In this document: positions 8,354 through 17,249 of the stretch, in pieces
How positions within the stretch are numbered: the first letter of the stretch is position 1
Layout: each line of letters opens with the position of its first letter
DNA from: Rodentibacter sp. Ppn85
Lineage (GTDB): Bacteria; Pseudomonadota; Gammaproteobacteria; Enterobacterales; Pasteurellaceae
Direction: 5' to 3'
Assembly: GCF_001999335.1 (NCBI RefSeq)
Contig: NZ_MLHS01000027.1
Location: 1 to 39,638, forward strand
DNA length: 39,638 nt
The notes under the pieces: generated by a model
Told to the model about the DNA's origin: nothing
Seen by the model: only the letters and a program-made list of their open reading frames with translations
Databases searched by the model: none
Program-made: the position numbers and the translations under genes

Positions 8354-9286
8354 ATGCTTAAAAGAATTATTTTGGATTGCGATCCCGGTCATGATGATGC
8401 AATTGCTATGCTGCTTGCCTATGGCAACCCTGATATTGAACTATTGGCAGTAACAACTGTTGTTGGCAATCAAACCTTAGAAAAGGTATCTCGTAATGCA
8501 TTGGCAATTGCTGAGATTGCCAAAATGAAAGGAATTCCTTTTGCAAAAGGCGCAAGCAGACCACTTGTTAGAGAAGTTGAAGTTGCACCGAGTATTCATG
8601 GCGATTCCGGATTAGATGGTCCTAAGTTGCCAAAATCTGACCGCACTTTTCATAATAAACATGCTGTGCAACTTATCATTGATCTCATCATGTCTCACCC
8701 TGAAAAAACAATTACCCTTGTTCCAACGGGCGGGCTCACAAATATTGCACTTGCAGCCAGATTAGAGCCCCGCATTATTGAACGGGTGAAAGAAATCGTG
8801 CTAATGGGAGGTGGCTATCATACCGGAAATTGGAGCGCAGTAGCCGAATTTAATATAAAAATCGATCCCGAAGCTGCACATATTGTATTTAATGCCGGTT
8901 GGCAAATCACTATGGTCGGTTTAGATCTTACACATCAAGCCCTCGCAACACCGGATATTATCAAAAAAATTGCTCAAATTGACACTGAACCGGCAAAATT
9001 TGTTGTTGATCTACTTGAGTTTTTTGGAAAAATGTACAAACAAGCGCAAGGGTTTGACGCCCCGCCGGTACATGATCCTTGCGCCGTTGCTTATGTGATT
9101 GATCCAACACTAATTGAAACGGTAAAAGTGCCGGTTAATATTGAATTAACCGGCACACATACACTAGGAATGACAGTTGCCGACTTCCGTTATCCGCCCA
9201 AACCCTGTAATACACAAGTTGCAACAAAACTAGATAAAGAGCGATTTTGGGATTTAGTTATTGATGCAATTAAACGATTAAATTAA
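8354..9286 (+). CDS. Ribonucleoside hydrolase (RihA/RihB type)
   Basis: Hydrolyses ribonucleosides, probably pyrimidine ones, to free base and ribose. The N-terminal calcium motif LDCDPGHDDA (residues 7-16), HGDSGLDGP, the LMGGG and AEFNI...DPEAA region, and the catalytic PPVHDPC near residue 240 are all present. At 310 aa it has full length for the IUNH family. It resembles E. coli RihB (GNQTLEK) and RihA about equally, so I give no symbol. It has its own TAGGAG site and ends the psu unit before a strong terminator. In E. coli rihB also neighbours the psu genes. The ribose it releases can be used by the ribokinase encoded nearby. Confidence 0.9.
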   Translation: MLKRIILDCDPGHDDAIAMLLAYGNPDIELLAVTTVVGNQTLEKVSRNALAIAEIAKMKGIPFAKGASRPLVREVEVAPSIHGDSGLDGPKLPKSDRTFHNKHAVQLIIDLIMSHPEKTITLVPTGGLTNIALAARLEPRIIERVKEIVLMGGGYHTGNWSAVAEFNIKIDPEAAHIVFNAGWQITMVGLDLTHQALATPDIIKKIAQIDTEPAKFVVDLLEFFGKMYKQAQGFDAPPVHDPCAVAYVIDPTLIETVKVPVNIELTGTHTLGMTVADFRYPPKPCNTQVATKLDKERFWDLVIDAIKRLN

Positions 9287-9335
9287 TTCGTAGATTATTG
9301 CAAAAACTTGAAGCAAGCCCTTCCCTAATCCTCCC

Positions 9336-9364
9336 AAGTGCGGTTAAAAACAACCGCACTTTTT
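9336..9364 (+). terminator. Terminator built from two inverted uptake signals
   Basis: AAGTGCGGTT (9336-9345) pairs perfectly with AACCGCACTT (9352-9361) across a 6-nt loop, followed by Ts. Inverted pairs of the Haemophilus uptake signal commonly serve as intrinsic terminators. It separates the psu/rih unit from rbs. Confidence 0.85.
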
Positions 9365-9389
9365 ACTTTTCTCATCGTCATAAAAATTT

Positions 9390-9405
9390 TGTGATCCTTA
9401 TCTCA
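9390..9405 (+). promoter_or_regulatory. CRP site of the rbs operon
   Basis: TGTGA-N6-TCTCA in a context nearly the same as the site at 6183-6198. Its centre lies about 60 bp before the start predicted from the TTGTTT/TATATT promoter, fitting class I activation of ribose uptake by cAMP-CRP. Confidence 0.65.
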
Positions 9406-9422
9406 AATTTGAAATTTTCTTG

Positions 9423-9472
9423 TTGTTTTTTTATTTCATCTCTCTATATTTATTTCATCGAAACGTTTCGAT
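9423..9472 (+). promoter_or_regulatory. rbs promoter with RbsR operator
   Basis: TTGTTT (9423-9428) and TATATT (9445-9450) are 16 bp apart. A perfect 16-bp palindrome, ATCGAAACGTTTCGAT (9457-9472), lies right over the expected transcription start. CGAAACGTTTCG is the known core of LacI-family operators including that of RbsR, whose gene ends this operon. Confidence 0.75.
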
Positions 9473-9493
9473 AACAAAAAAAGAGGAGCCCGG

Positions 9494-9913
9494 ATGAAAA
9501 AAACAACATTGTTAAATGCACAACTTTCCCATTGTATTGCTACGCTTGGTCATACGGAAAGTTTGACCATTTGTGATGCCGGACTGCCGATTCCATTAAA
9601 TGTGGAACGTATAGATTTAGCCCTTACCGCCGGTGTGCCACGTTTTTTACAAACCTTCGATGTTGTCATAAATGAAATGTTTGTGGAGCGTGCCTTGATC
9701 GCCGAGGAAATCAAACAAAAAAATCCTGAAATATTGACCTCACTTTTAGCGAAACTCCAACAACTTGAAACTGCTCAAGGCAATCAAATTCAGCTGGAAT
9801 TTGTGCCGCACGAAATCTTCAAAAAACATACCCAGCAAAGCAAAGCGATTGTACGCAGTGGCGAATGTTCGCCTTATGCCAATGTGATTTTATATTCCGG
9901 CGTGCCGTTTTAA
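9494..9913 (+). CDS. rbsD: D-ribose pyranase
   Basis: Interconverts pyranose and furanose forms of ribose so that ribokinase can use it. The length of 139 aa is identical to E. coli RbsD, with the catalytic His20 in LGHTESL, the CDAGLPIP block and the C-terminal [13 protein letters not shown]. An AGAGGAG site precedes the ATG. First gene of rbsDACBKR, 10 nt before rbsA, downstream of the CRP/RbsR-controlled promoter. Confidence 0.95.
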   Translation: MKKTTLLNAQLSHCIATLGHTESLTICDAGLPIPLNVERIDLALTAGVPRFLQTFDVVINEMFVERALIAEEIKQKNPEILTSLLAKLQQLETAQGNQIQLEFVPHEIFKKHTQQSKAIVRSGECSPYANVILYSGVPF

Positions 9914-9923
9914 CGAAGGTAAA

Positions 9924-11408
9924 ATGATGGAAACCCTACTCAAAATCAGCGGTGTAAATAAATCCTTTCCCGGTGTGAAAGCCTTGAATAATGCTTGTCT
10001 GTCAGTGTATGCCGGCCGTGTAATGGCATTGATGGGCGAAAACGGTGCGGGCAAATCAACCTTGATGAAAGTGCTGACCGGTATTTATTCCAAAGATACC
10101 GGGACGATTGAATATCTTGGCAACGAAGTATCGTTCAACGGGCCAAAAGCGTCTCAAGAGGCCGGTATTAGCATTATTCATCAAGAGCTTAATTTAGTGG
10201 GCAATCTCAGCATTGCAGAAAATATTTTCCTTGGGCGTGAATTTAAAACGCGCTGGGGGGCGATTAATTGGCAAAAAATGTACGCCGAAGCAGACAAACT
10301 GTTAGCACGTTTAGGCGTAACCCATAGTAGCAAAAAATTATGTTCCGAACTTTCCATCGGCGAACAGCAAATGGTGGAAATCGCCAAAGCGTTAAGTTTT
10401 GAATCTAAGGTTATCATTATGGATGAACCGACGGACGCCTTAACCGATACGGAAACGGAGGCTTTATTCAACGTTATTGCTGAGCTTAAAGCGGAAAAAC
10501 ACGGCATTGTTTATATTTCCCACCGTTTAAAAGAAATTTTCCAAATTTGCGACGACGTTACTGTTTTACGTGACGGGCAATTTATCGGTGAACGGGCAGT
10601 GGCGGATCTGACCGAAGATGAGTTGATTGAAATGATGGTGGGTCGCCGCCTTGACGAACAATATCCGCACCTGCCACAAGAAAAAGGCGACTGCGTATTG
10701 AATGTCGAACATATCAGTGGCAGTGGTATTAATGATGTTTCTTTTAAACTTTATGCCGGCGAAATTGTGGGCGTATCCGGCTTAATGGGGGCTGGCAGAA
10801 CCGAGCTTGGCAAATTACTTTACGGCGCCTTACCGAAAACCGCCGGCAAAGTGCGGTTAAAAAATCAAGAGATTGAAAATCACAGTCCGCAAGACGGCTT
10901 AAACAATGGCATTGTCTATATTTCTGAAGATCGAAAAGGCGACGGACTGATTTTAGGAATGTCTGTAAAAGAAAATATGTCGCTTACAGCACTCGAGCAT
11001 TTTTCTCAAAAAGGTTCGATTTATCATCAAGCGGAAAGAATGGCAGTAGATGATTTTATTGAGATGTTTAACATTAAAACCCCAAGCCGCGAGCAACAAG
11101 TGGGTTTGCTTTCCGGCGGCAATCAGCAAAAAGTCGCGATTGCACGCGGTTTGATGACCCGCCCAAACGTATTGATTTTAGACGAACCGACACGCGGTGT
11201 GGATGTGGGCGCACGAAAAGAAATTTATCAGCTGATCAACGAATTTAAAAAAGACGGCTTGAGTATTTTGATGATTTCATCCGATATGCCGGAAGTGCTT
11301 GGTATGAGCGACCGCATTTTGGTTATGCACGAAGGCAAAATCAGTGCAGAATTTTCTCGTGAAGAGGCAACACAAGAAAAATTACTCGCCGCCGCCATTG
11401 GCAAATAG
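9924..11408 (+). CDS. rbsA: Ribose ABC transporter, double ATPase subunit
   Basis: Cytoplasmic ATPase of the ribose importer RbsABC, with two fused nucleotide-binding domains (494 aa; E. coli 501). Domain 1 has Walker [10 protein letters not shown] (about residues 38-46), signature LSIGEQQ and Walker [11 protein letters not shown]. Domain 2 has the degenerate P-loop-like GLMGAGRTE typical of the sugar RbsA/MglA group, then LLSGGNQQK and LILDEPTRG. Near-colinear with E. coli RbsA. Two adjacent ATGs start the gene (9924 and 9927), and the second matches the E. coli start. One uptake signal lies at 10849-10857. Confidence 0.96.
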   Translation: MMETLLKISGVNKSFPGVKALNNACLSVYAGRVMALMGENGAGKSTLMKVLTGIYSKDTGTIEYLGNEVSFNGPKASQEAGISIIHQELNLVGNLSIAENIFLGREFKTRWGAINWQKMYAEADKLLARLGVTHSSKKLCSELSIGEQQMVEIAKALSFESKVIIMDEPTDALTDTETEALFNVIAELKAEKHGIVYISHRLKEIFQICDDVTVLRDGQFIGERAVADLTEDELIEMMVGRRLDEQYPHLPQEKGDCVLNVEHISGSGINDVSFKLYAGEIVGVSGLMGAGRTELGKLLYGALPKTAGKVRLKNQEIENHSPQDGLNNGIVYISEDRKGDGLILGMSVKENMSLTALEHFSQKGSIYHQAERMAVDDFIEMFNIKTPSREQQVGLLSGGNQQKVAIARGLMTRPNVLILDEPTRGVDVGARKEIYQLINEFKKDGLSILMISSDMPEVLGMSDRILVMHEGKISAEFSREEATQEKLLAAAIGK

Positions 11409-11465
11409 ACTTAAAGTCGGTTTCAAAAGTGCGGTCGATTTTACGGATAAATTTTTAAGGTAAAC

Positions 11466-12437
11466 ATGATGACAACCCAAACTTCTCGTTTCCAATTTGG
11501 AAAATTTTTGATTGAACAACGTTCTTTTATTGCACTGATTATTCTCATTGCCATTGTGTCGATGATTAATCCGAATTTTTTCAGTGTGGATAATATTCTG
11601 AATATTTTGCGTCAAACCTCCGTGAATGCCATCATTGCCGTGGGAATGACATTCGTGATTTTAATTGCAGGTATTGATCTTTCTGTGGGATCGGTTTTAG
11701 CGCTAACGGGCGCAATTGCCGCTTCAATGGTCAGCCTTGAACTGCCGATTTTCCTCGTCATTCCGGCGACCTTGTTACTCGGCACAATACTTGGCGGCAT
11801 CAGTGGGATGATCGTCGCCAAAGGGAAAGTACAAGCTTTTATCGCCACCCTTGTTACGATGACGTTATTACGCGGTGTAACCATGGTTTATACGGACGGT
11901 CGCCCAATTACAACGGGCTTCTCTGACAGCGCAGAGGCGTTTGCCACCCTTGGTACGGGTTATCTGTTGGGAATTCCGGTGCCGATTTGGATTATGGCTG
12001 TGGTGTTCGCCGTAGCTTGGTATATTTTGAAACATATGCCGATTGGACGCTATATTTATGCCCTTGGCGGTAACGAACCCGCTACCCAACTTTCCGGTAT
12101 TAATGTCAATAAAATCAAAGTATTTGTTTTCGCTGTGAGCGGTTTTTTATCTGCCCTTGCCGGTTTAATTGTCACGTCCCGTTTATCTTCCGCACAGCCT
12201 ACTGCCGGCGTATCCTATGAGCTTGATGCGATTGCGGCGGTCGTTGTAGGTGGGACCAGTTTAATGGGCGGTAAAGGTCGTGTAATAGGAACACTCATTG
12301 GTGCATTGATTATCGGATTTTTAAATAATGCCCTAAATTTATTAGACATTTCATCTTACTATCAAATGATAGCAAAAGCCTTGGTTATTCTGGTTGCCGT
12401 TTTAGCCGATAACTATCTTGGTACAAAAAAACTGTAA
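11466..12437 (+). CDS. rbsC: Ribose ABC transporter, permease
   Basis: Inner-membrane permease of the ribose importer; 323 aa, almost entirely hydrophobic with roughly eight to ten membrane segments. The conserved AGIDLSVGSVLALTGA block, the GTSLMGGKGRVIGTLIGALIIG loop (in parts) that meets the ATPase, and the C-terminal LNNALNLL identify the BPD_transp_2 RbsC family. ATG-ATG start with AAGG upstream. It sits 57 nt after rbsA; the gap holds an uptake signal (11427-11435) and nothing else I can see. Confidence 0.96.
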   Translation: MMTTQTSRFQFGKFLIEQRSFIALIILIAIVSMINPNFFSVDNILNILRQTSVNAIIAVGMTFVILIAGIDLSVGSVLALTGAIAASMVSLELPIFLVIPATLLLGTILGGISGMIVAKGKVQAFIATLVTMTLLRGVTMVYTDGRPITTGFSDSAEAFATLGTGYLLGIPVPIWIMAVVFAVAWYILKHMPIGRYIYALGGNEPATQLSGINVNKIKVFVFAVSGFLSALAGLIVTSRLSSAQPTAGVSYELDAIAAVVVGGTSLMGGKGRVIGTLIGALIIGFLNNALNLLDISSYYQMIAKALVILVAVLADNYLGTKKL

Positions 12438-12456
12438 CTTACTTTAAGGAGAAATT

Positions 12457-13335
12457 ATGAAAAAATTATTCACACTTAGTTCCACCGTATTATTAGGTTT
12501 AGCCGTTTCCGGCACAGCCCGTGCACAGGATACCATCGCCTTAGCGGTATCGACCTTGGATAATCCGTTTTTTGTGACCTTAAAAGACAGTGCACAGAAA
12601 AAAGCGGATGAATTAGGTTACAAACTCGTAGTGCTTGATTCACAAAATGACCCGGCAAAAGAATTAGCCAACGTAGAAGATTTAACCGTTCGCGGTGCCA
12701 AAGTGCTTTTGATTAATCCGACCGATTCCGAAGCGGTGAGCAATGCCGTAGCCATTGCCAATCGCAATAATATTCCGGTCATTACACTGGATCGTGGGGC
12801 GGCGAAAGGTAAAGTGGTAAGTCATATCGCCTCTGATAATGTCGCCGGCGGTAAAATGGCAGGCGATTTTATCGCCCAAAAATTAGGCGGTGGTGCAAAA
12901 GTGATTCAACTTGAAGGCATAGCCGGTACATCTGCTGCGCGTGAACGCGGCGAAGGCTTTAAACAAGCGGTTCAAGTGCATAAATTCGATGTGCTTGCCA
13001 GCCAACCGGCGGATTTCGATCGCACAAAAGGTTTGAACGTAACTGAAAACTTACTTGCCAGCAAAACGGAGGTGCAAGCGATTTTTGCACAAAACGATGA
13101 AATGGCGTTAGGTGCATTGCGGGCCATTAAAGCGGCCAATAAAAACGTACTGGTCGTGGGCTTTGACGGCACTGATGATGCAGTGAAAGCCGTGAAAAGC
13201 GGAAAATTGGCGGCAACAGTTGCCCAACAACCGGATCTAATCGGTTCGCTCGGTGTGGTAACAGCAGACAAAGTGTTAAAAGGCGAGAAAGTAGAAGCAC
13301 AAATTCCGGTTGATTTGAAAGTCATTACCGAATAA
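12457..13335 (+). CDS. rbsB: Periplasmic ribose-binding protein
   Basis: Delivers ribose to RbsAC. A Sec signal peptide ([17 protein letters not shown]...) ends at ARA, with cleavage about residue 23, leaving a mature start [16 protein letters not shown]. The type I periplasmic-binding fold shows [37 protein letters not shown] and VGFDGTDDA. The length is 292 aa (E. coli 296). AGGAG precedes the ATG. The 3' end is followed by a 9-bp hairpin without a T-run, a common way to stabilise the abundant binding-protein mRNA relative to the downstream kinase. Confidence 0.96.
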   Translation: MKKLFTLSSTVLLGLAVSGTARAQDTIALAVSTLDNPFFVTLKDSAQKKADELGYKLVVLDSQNDPAKELANVEDLTVRGAKVLLINPTDSEAVSNAVAIANRNNIPVITLDRGAAKGKVVSHIASDNVAGGKMAGDFIAQKLGGGAKVIQLEGIAGTSAARERGEGFKQAVQVHKFDVLASQPADFDRTKGLNVTENLLASKTEVQAIFAQNDEMALGALRAIKAANKNVLVVGFDGTDDAVKAVKSGKLAATVAQQPDLIGSLGVVTADKVLKGEKVEAQIPVDLKVITE

Positions 13336-13339
13336 TTAT

Positions 13340-13365
13340 TTGTAGGCGGGACTATTCGCCTACAA
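13340..13365 (+). repeat. GTAG/CTAC hairpin between rbsB and rbsK
   Basis: TTGTAGGCG (13340-13348) is perfectly complementary to CGCCTACAA (13357-13365) with an 8-nt loop. There is no T-run, so it is not a classical terminator. The GTAG...CTAC frame is shared with the elements at 5180-5344 and 36771-36841. It probably shields the rbsB message from 3' decay. Confidence 0.5.
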
Positions 13366-13423
13366 TCAAATCAATATGTTACAGCTGACGGGTAAAAATG
13401 CCCCAACGGATTATAGATCAACA

Positions 13424-14371
13424 ATGAAAAAACTGACTGTTCTCGGCAGCATCAACGCCGATCATGTTATTTCCGTCCCTTATTTTGCCAAACCCGGCGA
13501 AACCTTGACGGGTAAGAATTATCACATCGCCTACGGTGGTAAAGGGGCAAACCAAGCCGTTGCGGCAGCACGTTTGGGGGCTAAGGTGGCGTTTATTGGT
13601 TGCATTGGAGGTGATGGTATAGGTACATCAATGAAAAATGCCTTTGCGCAGGACGGCATTGATACCGCCCATATCAGCACGGTTTCGCAAGAAATGACCG
13701 GAATGGCGTTTATTCAAGTGGCTCAAACCGGCGAAAACAGCATTGTGTTAGCCCGTGGTGCAAATGCGTTTTTAGACGAACAAATCGTATATAAAGCTGA
13801 AGAACGGATTGCCCAATCAGATTGCTTACTGATGCAATTGGAAACCCCGATTTCCGGTGTGGAACTTGCCGCACAAATCGCGAAAAAACATAATGTACAA
13901 GTGGTGTTAAACCCTGCGCCTGCCCAACCGTTATCCGATAACCTATTGGGCTTAATCGACATTATCACGCCAAATGAAACTGAAGCAGAAATTCTTACCG
14001 GCGTACGGGTAACGGATGAACAAAGTGCGGTCAATGCCGCACGTGTTTTTCACGAAAAAGGTATCGGCTGCGTGATCATTACGCTCGGTGCAAAAGGCGT
14101 GTTTGTGAGCCGATATGGAAAAGGTGATGAAAGTGGCGAAACTCGAATAATTAAAGGATTCTGCGTACAAGCGGTAGATACCACGGCGGCGGGCGATACC
14201 TTCAACGGTGGTTTCATTACCGCTTTATTGGCTGGGCAATCCCTTGATGAAGCGATTCGTTTCGGACAAGCCGCTGCGGCGATTAGCGTAACACGCAAAG
14301 GCGCACAACCGTCTATTCCAACCCGTCAAGAAACCTTAGAATTTCTCACGAACAACGAAAAGTGCGGTTAA
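13424..14371 (+). CDS. rbsK: Ribokinase
   Basis: Phosphorylates ribose to ribose 5-phosphate with ATP. PfkB fold with VLGSINADH at the N-terminus, the [17 protein letters not shown] substrate motif, [23 protein letters not shown], and [13 protein letters not shown] carrying the catalytic Asp. The frame is open from an ATG at 13376, but alignment with E. coli RbsK (309 aa) favours the ATG at 13424, giving 315 aa; neither start has a strong ribosome site. It follows the rbsB hairpin and lies 16 nt before rbsR. Ribose from both the importer and the nucleoside hydrolase can feed it. Confidence 0.93.
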   Translation: MKKLTVLGSINADHVISVPYFAKPGETLTGKNYHIAYGGKGANQAVAAARLGAKVAFIGCIGGDGIGTSMKNAFAQDGIDTAHISTVSQEMTGMAFIQVAQTGENSIVLARGANAFLDEQIVYKAEERIAQSDCLLMQLETPISGVELAAQIAKKHNVQVVLNPAPAQPLSDNLLGLIDIITPNETEAEILTGVRVTDEQSAVNAARVFHEKGIGCVIITLGAKGVFVSRYGKGDESGETRIIKGFCVQAVDTTAAGDTFNGGFITALLAGQSLDEAIRFGQAAAAISVTRKGAQPSIPTRQETLEFLTNNEKCG

Positions 14372-14387
14372 AAATAGCGGTGTTTCT

Positions 14388-15404
14388 ATGGCAACGATGA
14401 AAGATATTGCCCGATTGGCAAAGGTTTCGACTTCTACGGTTTCTCATGTCATTAACGGTTCACGATTTGTCAGTGATGAAATTCGAGAAAAAGTGATGAG
14501 CGTGGTAGCGGAACTGAATTACACCCCCTCCGCCGTGGCGCGTAGTCTGAAAGTACGCGAAACAAAAACCATCGGATTGCTTGTTACCGCAACCAATAAT
14601 CCTTTCTTTGCCGAAGTCATGGCAGGCGTAGAGCAATATTGCCAACAACATCAATACAATCTCATTATTGCCACCACCGGTGGTGATGCAGGACGATTAC
14701 AACAAAATTTACGGACACTACTTCATAAACAGGTAGACGGCTTATTATTGATGTGTGGTGACAGCCGTTTTAATGCAGATACGGAACTGACTGTTTCTGT
14801 ACCATTGGTGGTGATGGATTGGTGGTTTACCGAATTAAACGCTGACAAAATTCTCGAAAACTCGGAACTTGGCGGATATTTAGCAACCAAAACGTTAATT
14901 GATGCTGGCCATCAACAAATTGCCATTATCACCGGTAATCTAAAAAAGTCTGTTGCACAAAATCGCTTAAAAGGTTATCAAAAAGCCTTAATGGAGTCGA
15001 AAATCCCACTCAATTCCCATTGGATTATGGAAAGCCATTTTGACTTTGCAGGCGGTGCCGCCGGTATGCAAAAATTGCTTGCGACACCACGTCGCCCAAC
15101 CGCCATATTTTGTTGTAGCGATGCCATTGCAGTAGGCGCTTATCAAGTACTTCAACAGCAGGGGTTACAAATTCCGGAGGACATTTCCGTCATTGGTTAC
15201 GATGATATCGAACTTTCCGGTTATCTTTCCCCTCCACTTTCTACCATCAGCCAGCCCAAAGCCGAATTAGGCAAACTCGCCGTAGAATTATTACTGCAAC
15301 GGATAAAAAACCCGAACGAGCCTTATCAAACACTCACCCTCAGCCCAACGCTAAAATTACGAGAATCAATTAAAAATATAAATAATAAAACCAAATTTAT
15401 TTAA
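14388..15404 (+). CDS. rbsR: Ribose operon repressor, LacI family
   Basis: DNA-binding repressor of rbs, relieved by ribose. N-terminal LacI-type helix-turn-helix ([22 protein letters not shown]), hinge ALARSLK-like [15 protein letters not shown], then the periplasmic-binding-protein-like sensor domain with [23 protein letters not shown] and [20 protein letters not shown]. The length is 338 aa (E. coli 330). It ends the rbs operon, and its probable target is the palindrome at 9457-9472. I see no clear terminator after it before the tna control region. Confidence 0.95.
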   Translation: MATMKDIARLAKVSTSTVSHVINGSRFVSDEIREKVMSVVAELNYTPSAVARSLKVRETKTIGLLVTATNNPFFAEVMAGVEQYCQQHQYNLIIATTGGDAGRLQQNLRTLLHKQVDGLLLMCGDSRFNADTELTVSVPLVVMDWWFTELNADKILENSELGGYLATKTLIDAGHQQIAIITGNLKKSVAQNRLKGYQKALMESKIPLNSHWIMESHFDFAGGAAGMQKLLATPRRPTAIFCCSDAIAVGAYQVLQQQGLQIPEDISVIGYDDIELSGYLSPPLSTISQPKAELGKLAVELLLQRIKNPNEPYQTLTLSPTLKLRESIKNINNKTKFI

Positions 15405-15436
15405 ACTTCTTTGCTAAACAGAACAGAAAAATATTG

Positions 15437-15497
15437 TGTGACAGGCTTCACAAATTAAAAAAATAACAGATGACAGATTTTATTTTTGTATTATTCT
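15437..15497 (+). promoter_or_regulatory. tna promoter with perfect CRP core
   Basis: TGTGA-N6-TCACA at 15437-15452 matches all ten core CRP bases. A likely -10 (TATTCT, 15492-15497) and weak -35 (ATGACA, 15470-15475) put the CRP centre about 60 bp upstream of the start, as in the catabolite-controlled E. coli tna promoter. Confidence 0.65.
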
Positions 15498-15568
15498 GGC
15501 TTAACTTCGCAGTTAGAAGTAAGTTGTTAATAGTATTAAGTTTCTATTTTCTTATAAAGGATTTTAAT

Positions 15569-15640
15569 ATGCTTGACTTGCTTTCACCGAACCAAACTTG
15601 GGTACTTATCGATCCAAAACTCTCCTTCTATTTTCCATAA
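15569..15640 (+). CDS. tnaC: TnaC leader peptide (23 aa)
   Basis: Regulatory peptide that stalls the ribosome when tryptophan is high and so prevents Rho termination before tnaA. The ORF has 23 codons with a single Trp (W11), Asp at W+4 (D15) and a final Pro (P23) just before TAA. E. coli TnaC has W12, D16 and P24, so both the W-to-D spacing of 4 and the W-to-P spacing of 12 are conserved while most other residues differ. An AAAGG ribosome site precedes it. It lies 98 nt before tnaA. Confidence 0.88.
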   Translation: MLDLLSPNQTWVLIDPKLSFYFP

Positions 15641-15687
15641 TCTACCATTCTTTTCTTTTTATTTATTACTACTCTATTTTCATTTTA
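15612..15687 (+). promoter_or_regulatory. G-free stretch, candidate Rho-loading (rut) region of tna attenuation
   Basis: From inside tnaC to 47 nt past its stop, 76 nt of the transcript strand contain no G at all and are C/U-rich. Such C-over-G bubbles are where Rho loads. The position, at and after the tnaC stop codon, is where the stalled ribosome would mask it. Confidence 0.5.
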
Positions 15688-15738
15688 GAAAATAATTTTT
15701 TACTTAAATTAATCAAATTAAGTTTTGAGGATGTTGTT

Positions 15739-17160
15739 ATGGAAAATTTTAAACATTTACCCGAACCTTTCCGCATTCGCGTTATTGAACCGGTGAAAAG
15801 AACTACCCGAGAATACCGTGAAGAGGCAATTTTAAAATCAGGAATGAACCCGTTTTTACTTGATAGTAAAGATGTTTTCCTTGATCTTTTAACCGATAGC
15901 GGTACCGGAGCGGTAACACAGGATATGCAGGCGGCAATGTTGCGCGGTGATGAAGCTTACAGTGGCAGTCGTAGTTATTATGCATTGGCAAATGCCGTGA
16001 AAGACATTTTTGGATATGAATATACCATTCCAACCCACCAAGGTCGTGGGGCGGAACAAATTTATATTCCCATATTAATTGCCAAACGTGAGCGTGAAAA
16101 GGGCTTAGATCGCCGCAAAATGGTGGTATTTTCCAATTATTTCTTCGATACCACACAGGGCCATAGCCAAATTAATGGTGCAACTGTGCGTAATGTGTAT
16201 ATTAAAGAAGCCTTTGATACTACGGTAGCATATCCGTTCAAAGGCAATTTTGACTTAGCAAAACTTGAACAAGGCATTCAAGAAGTCGGTGCTAATAATG
16301 TACCTTATATTGTCTGTACCATCACTTGTAACTCCGCAGGAGGACAACCGGTTTCTATCGCAAACTTAAAAGCCATGTATGAGATTGCACGTAAATACGA
16401 TATTCCGGTAATTATGGATTCCGCCCGCTTCGCCGAAAACGCTTATTTTATTCAACAACGTGAAGAAGCTTATAAAGATTGGACAATAGAACAAATCACT
16501 TACGAAAGTTATCGCTATGCCGATTGTTTAGCAATGTCTGCTAAAAAAGATGCAATGGTGCCAATGGGAGGTATTTTAGCTTTCAAAGATCAATCAATGG
16601 AAGGTGTTTATCATGAATGTCGCACCCTTTGTGTTGCACAAGAAGGCTTCCCGACTTATGGCGGTTTAGAAGGCGGCGCAATGGAACGTTTGGCAATAGG
16701 TTTACGCGATGGAATGCGGCAAGAATGGTTAGCTTATCGCATCGCACAAATTGAATATTTGGTTGCAGGGCTTGAACGAATTGGTGTAGTCTGCCAACAA
16801 CCCGGTGGGCATGCCGCTTTCGTTGATGCCGGTAAATTATTACCACATATTCCCCCAAAACAATTCCCAGCCCAAGCCCTTTCCTGTGAACTTTATAAAG
16901 TTGCCGGCATAAGAGCGGTCGAAATTGGTTCATTTTTATTGGGTCGAGATCCAAAAACAGGTCAACAGTTGCCTTGTCCTGCCGAGTTATTGCGCCTTAC
17001 GATTCCACGTGCGACCTACACACAAACCCACATGGATTTCATTATTGAAGCCTTCCAAAAAGTGAAAGAAAACGCGGCAAATATTAAAGGATTAACCTTT
17101 ACCTATGAGCCGAAAGTTTTACGTCATTTCACAGCACGATTGAAAGAAGTGGAATCATAA
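15739..17160 (+). CDS. tnaA: Tryptophanase
   Basis: PLP-dependent lyase that degrades tryptophan to indole, pyruvate and ammonia. From the ATG at 15739 (GAGG 8 nt upstream) the protein has 473 aa, starts [20 protein letters not shown] and follows E. coli TnaA (471 aa) end to end. The PLP lysine lies in [13 protein letters not shown] near residue 270. The frame is open further upstream (possible GTG/TTG starts, 520 aa), but that extension covers the tnaC spacer and has no family counterpart. It implies an indole-positive organism. Expression should follow CRP and TnaC/tryptophan control. Confidence 0.97.
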   Translation: MENFKHLPEPFRIRVIEPVKRTTREYREEAILKSGMNPFLLDSKDVFLDLLTDSGTGAVTQDMQAAMLRGDEAYSGSRSYYALANAVKDIFGYEYTIPTHQGRGAEQIYIPILIAKREREKGLDRRKMVVFSNYFFDTTQGHSQINGATVRNVYIKEAFDTTVAYPFKGNFDLAKLEQGIQEVGANNVPYIVCTITCNSAGGQPVSIANLKAMYEIARKYDIPVIMDSARFAENAYFIQQREEAYKDWTIEQITYESYRYADCLAMSAKKDAMVPMGGILAFKDQSMEGVYHECRTLCVAQEGFPTYGGLEGGAMERLAIGLRDGMRQEWLAYRIAQIEYLVAGLERIGVVCQQPGGHAAFVDAGKLLPHIPPKQFPAQALSCELYKVAGIRAVEIGSFLLGRDPKTGQQLPCPAELLRLTIPRATYTQTHMDFIIEAFQKVKENAANIKGLTFTYEPKVLRHFTARLKEVES

Positions 17161-17175
17161 GAAAATTATCCTAGA

Positions 17176-17205
17176 AAATGCAGTTCATTTTGAGCTGCAT
17201 TTTTT
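17176..17205 (+). terminator. Intrinsic terminator-like hairpin between tnaA and tnaB
   Basis: AAATGCAGTTCA (17176-17187) pairs with TGAGCTGCATTT (17191-17202) with one G-U pair and a 3-nt loop, followed by a T-run. It would lower tnaB expression relative to tnaA. Confidence 0.7.
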
Positions 17206-17249
17206 ATCAAAGACTTATTTCAATACATTGTTATTGATAAGGATTCAAT

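Noticed and set aside
13376-13423. Earlier ribokinase start
   Set aside because: The extra 16 residues have no match in ribokinases; [14 protein letters not shown] at 13424 fits the family start.
15598-15738. Longer tryptophanase start giving a 520-residue protein
   Set aside because: The extension covers the tnaC-tnaA spacer, has no family counterpart, and the ATG at 15739 has a good ribosome site and matches E. coli TnaA from residue 1.
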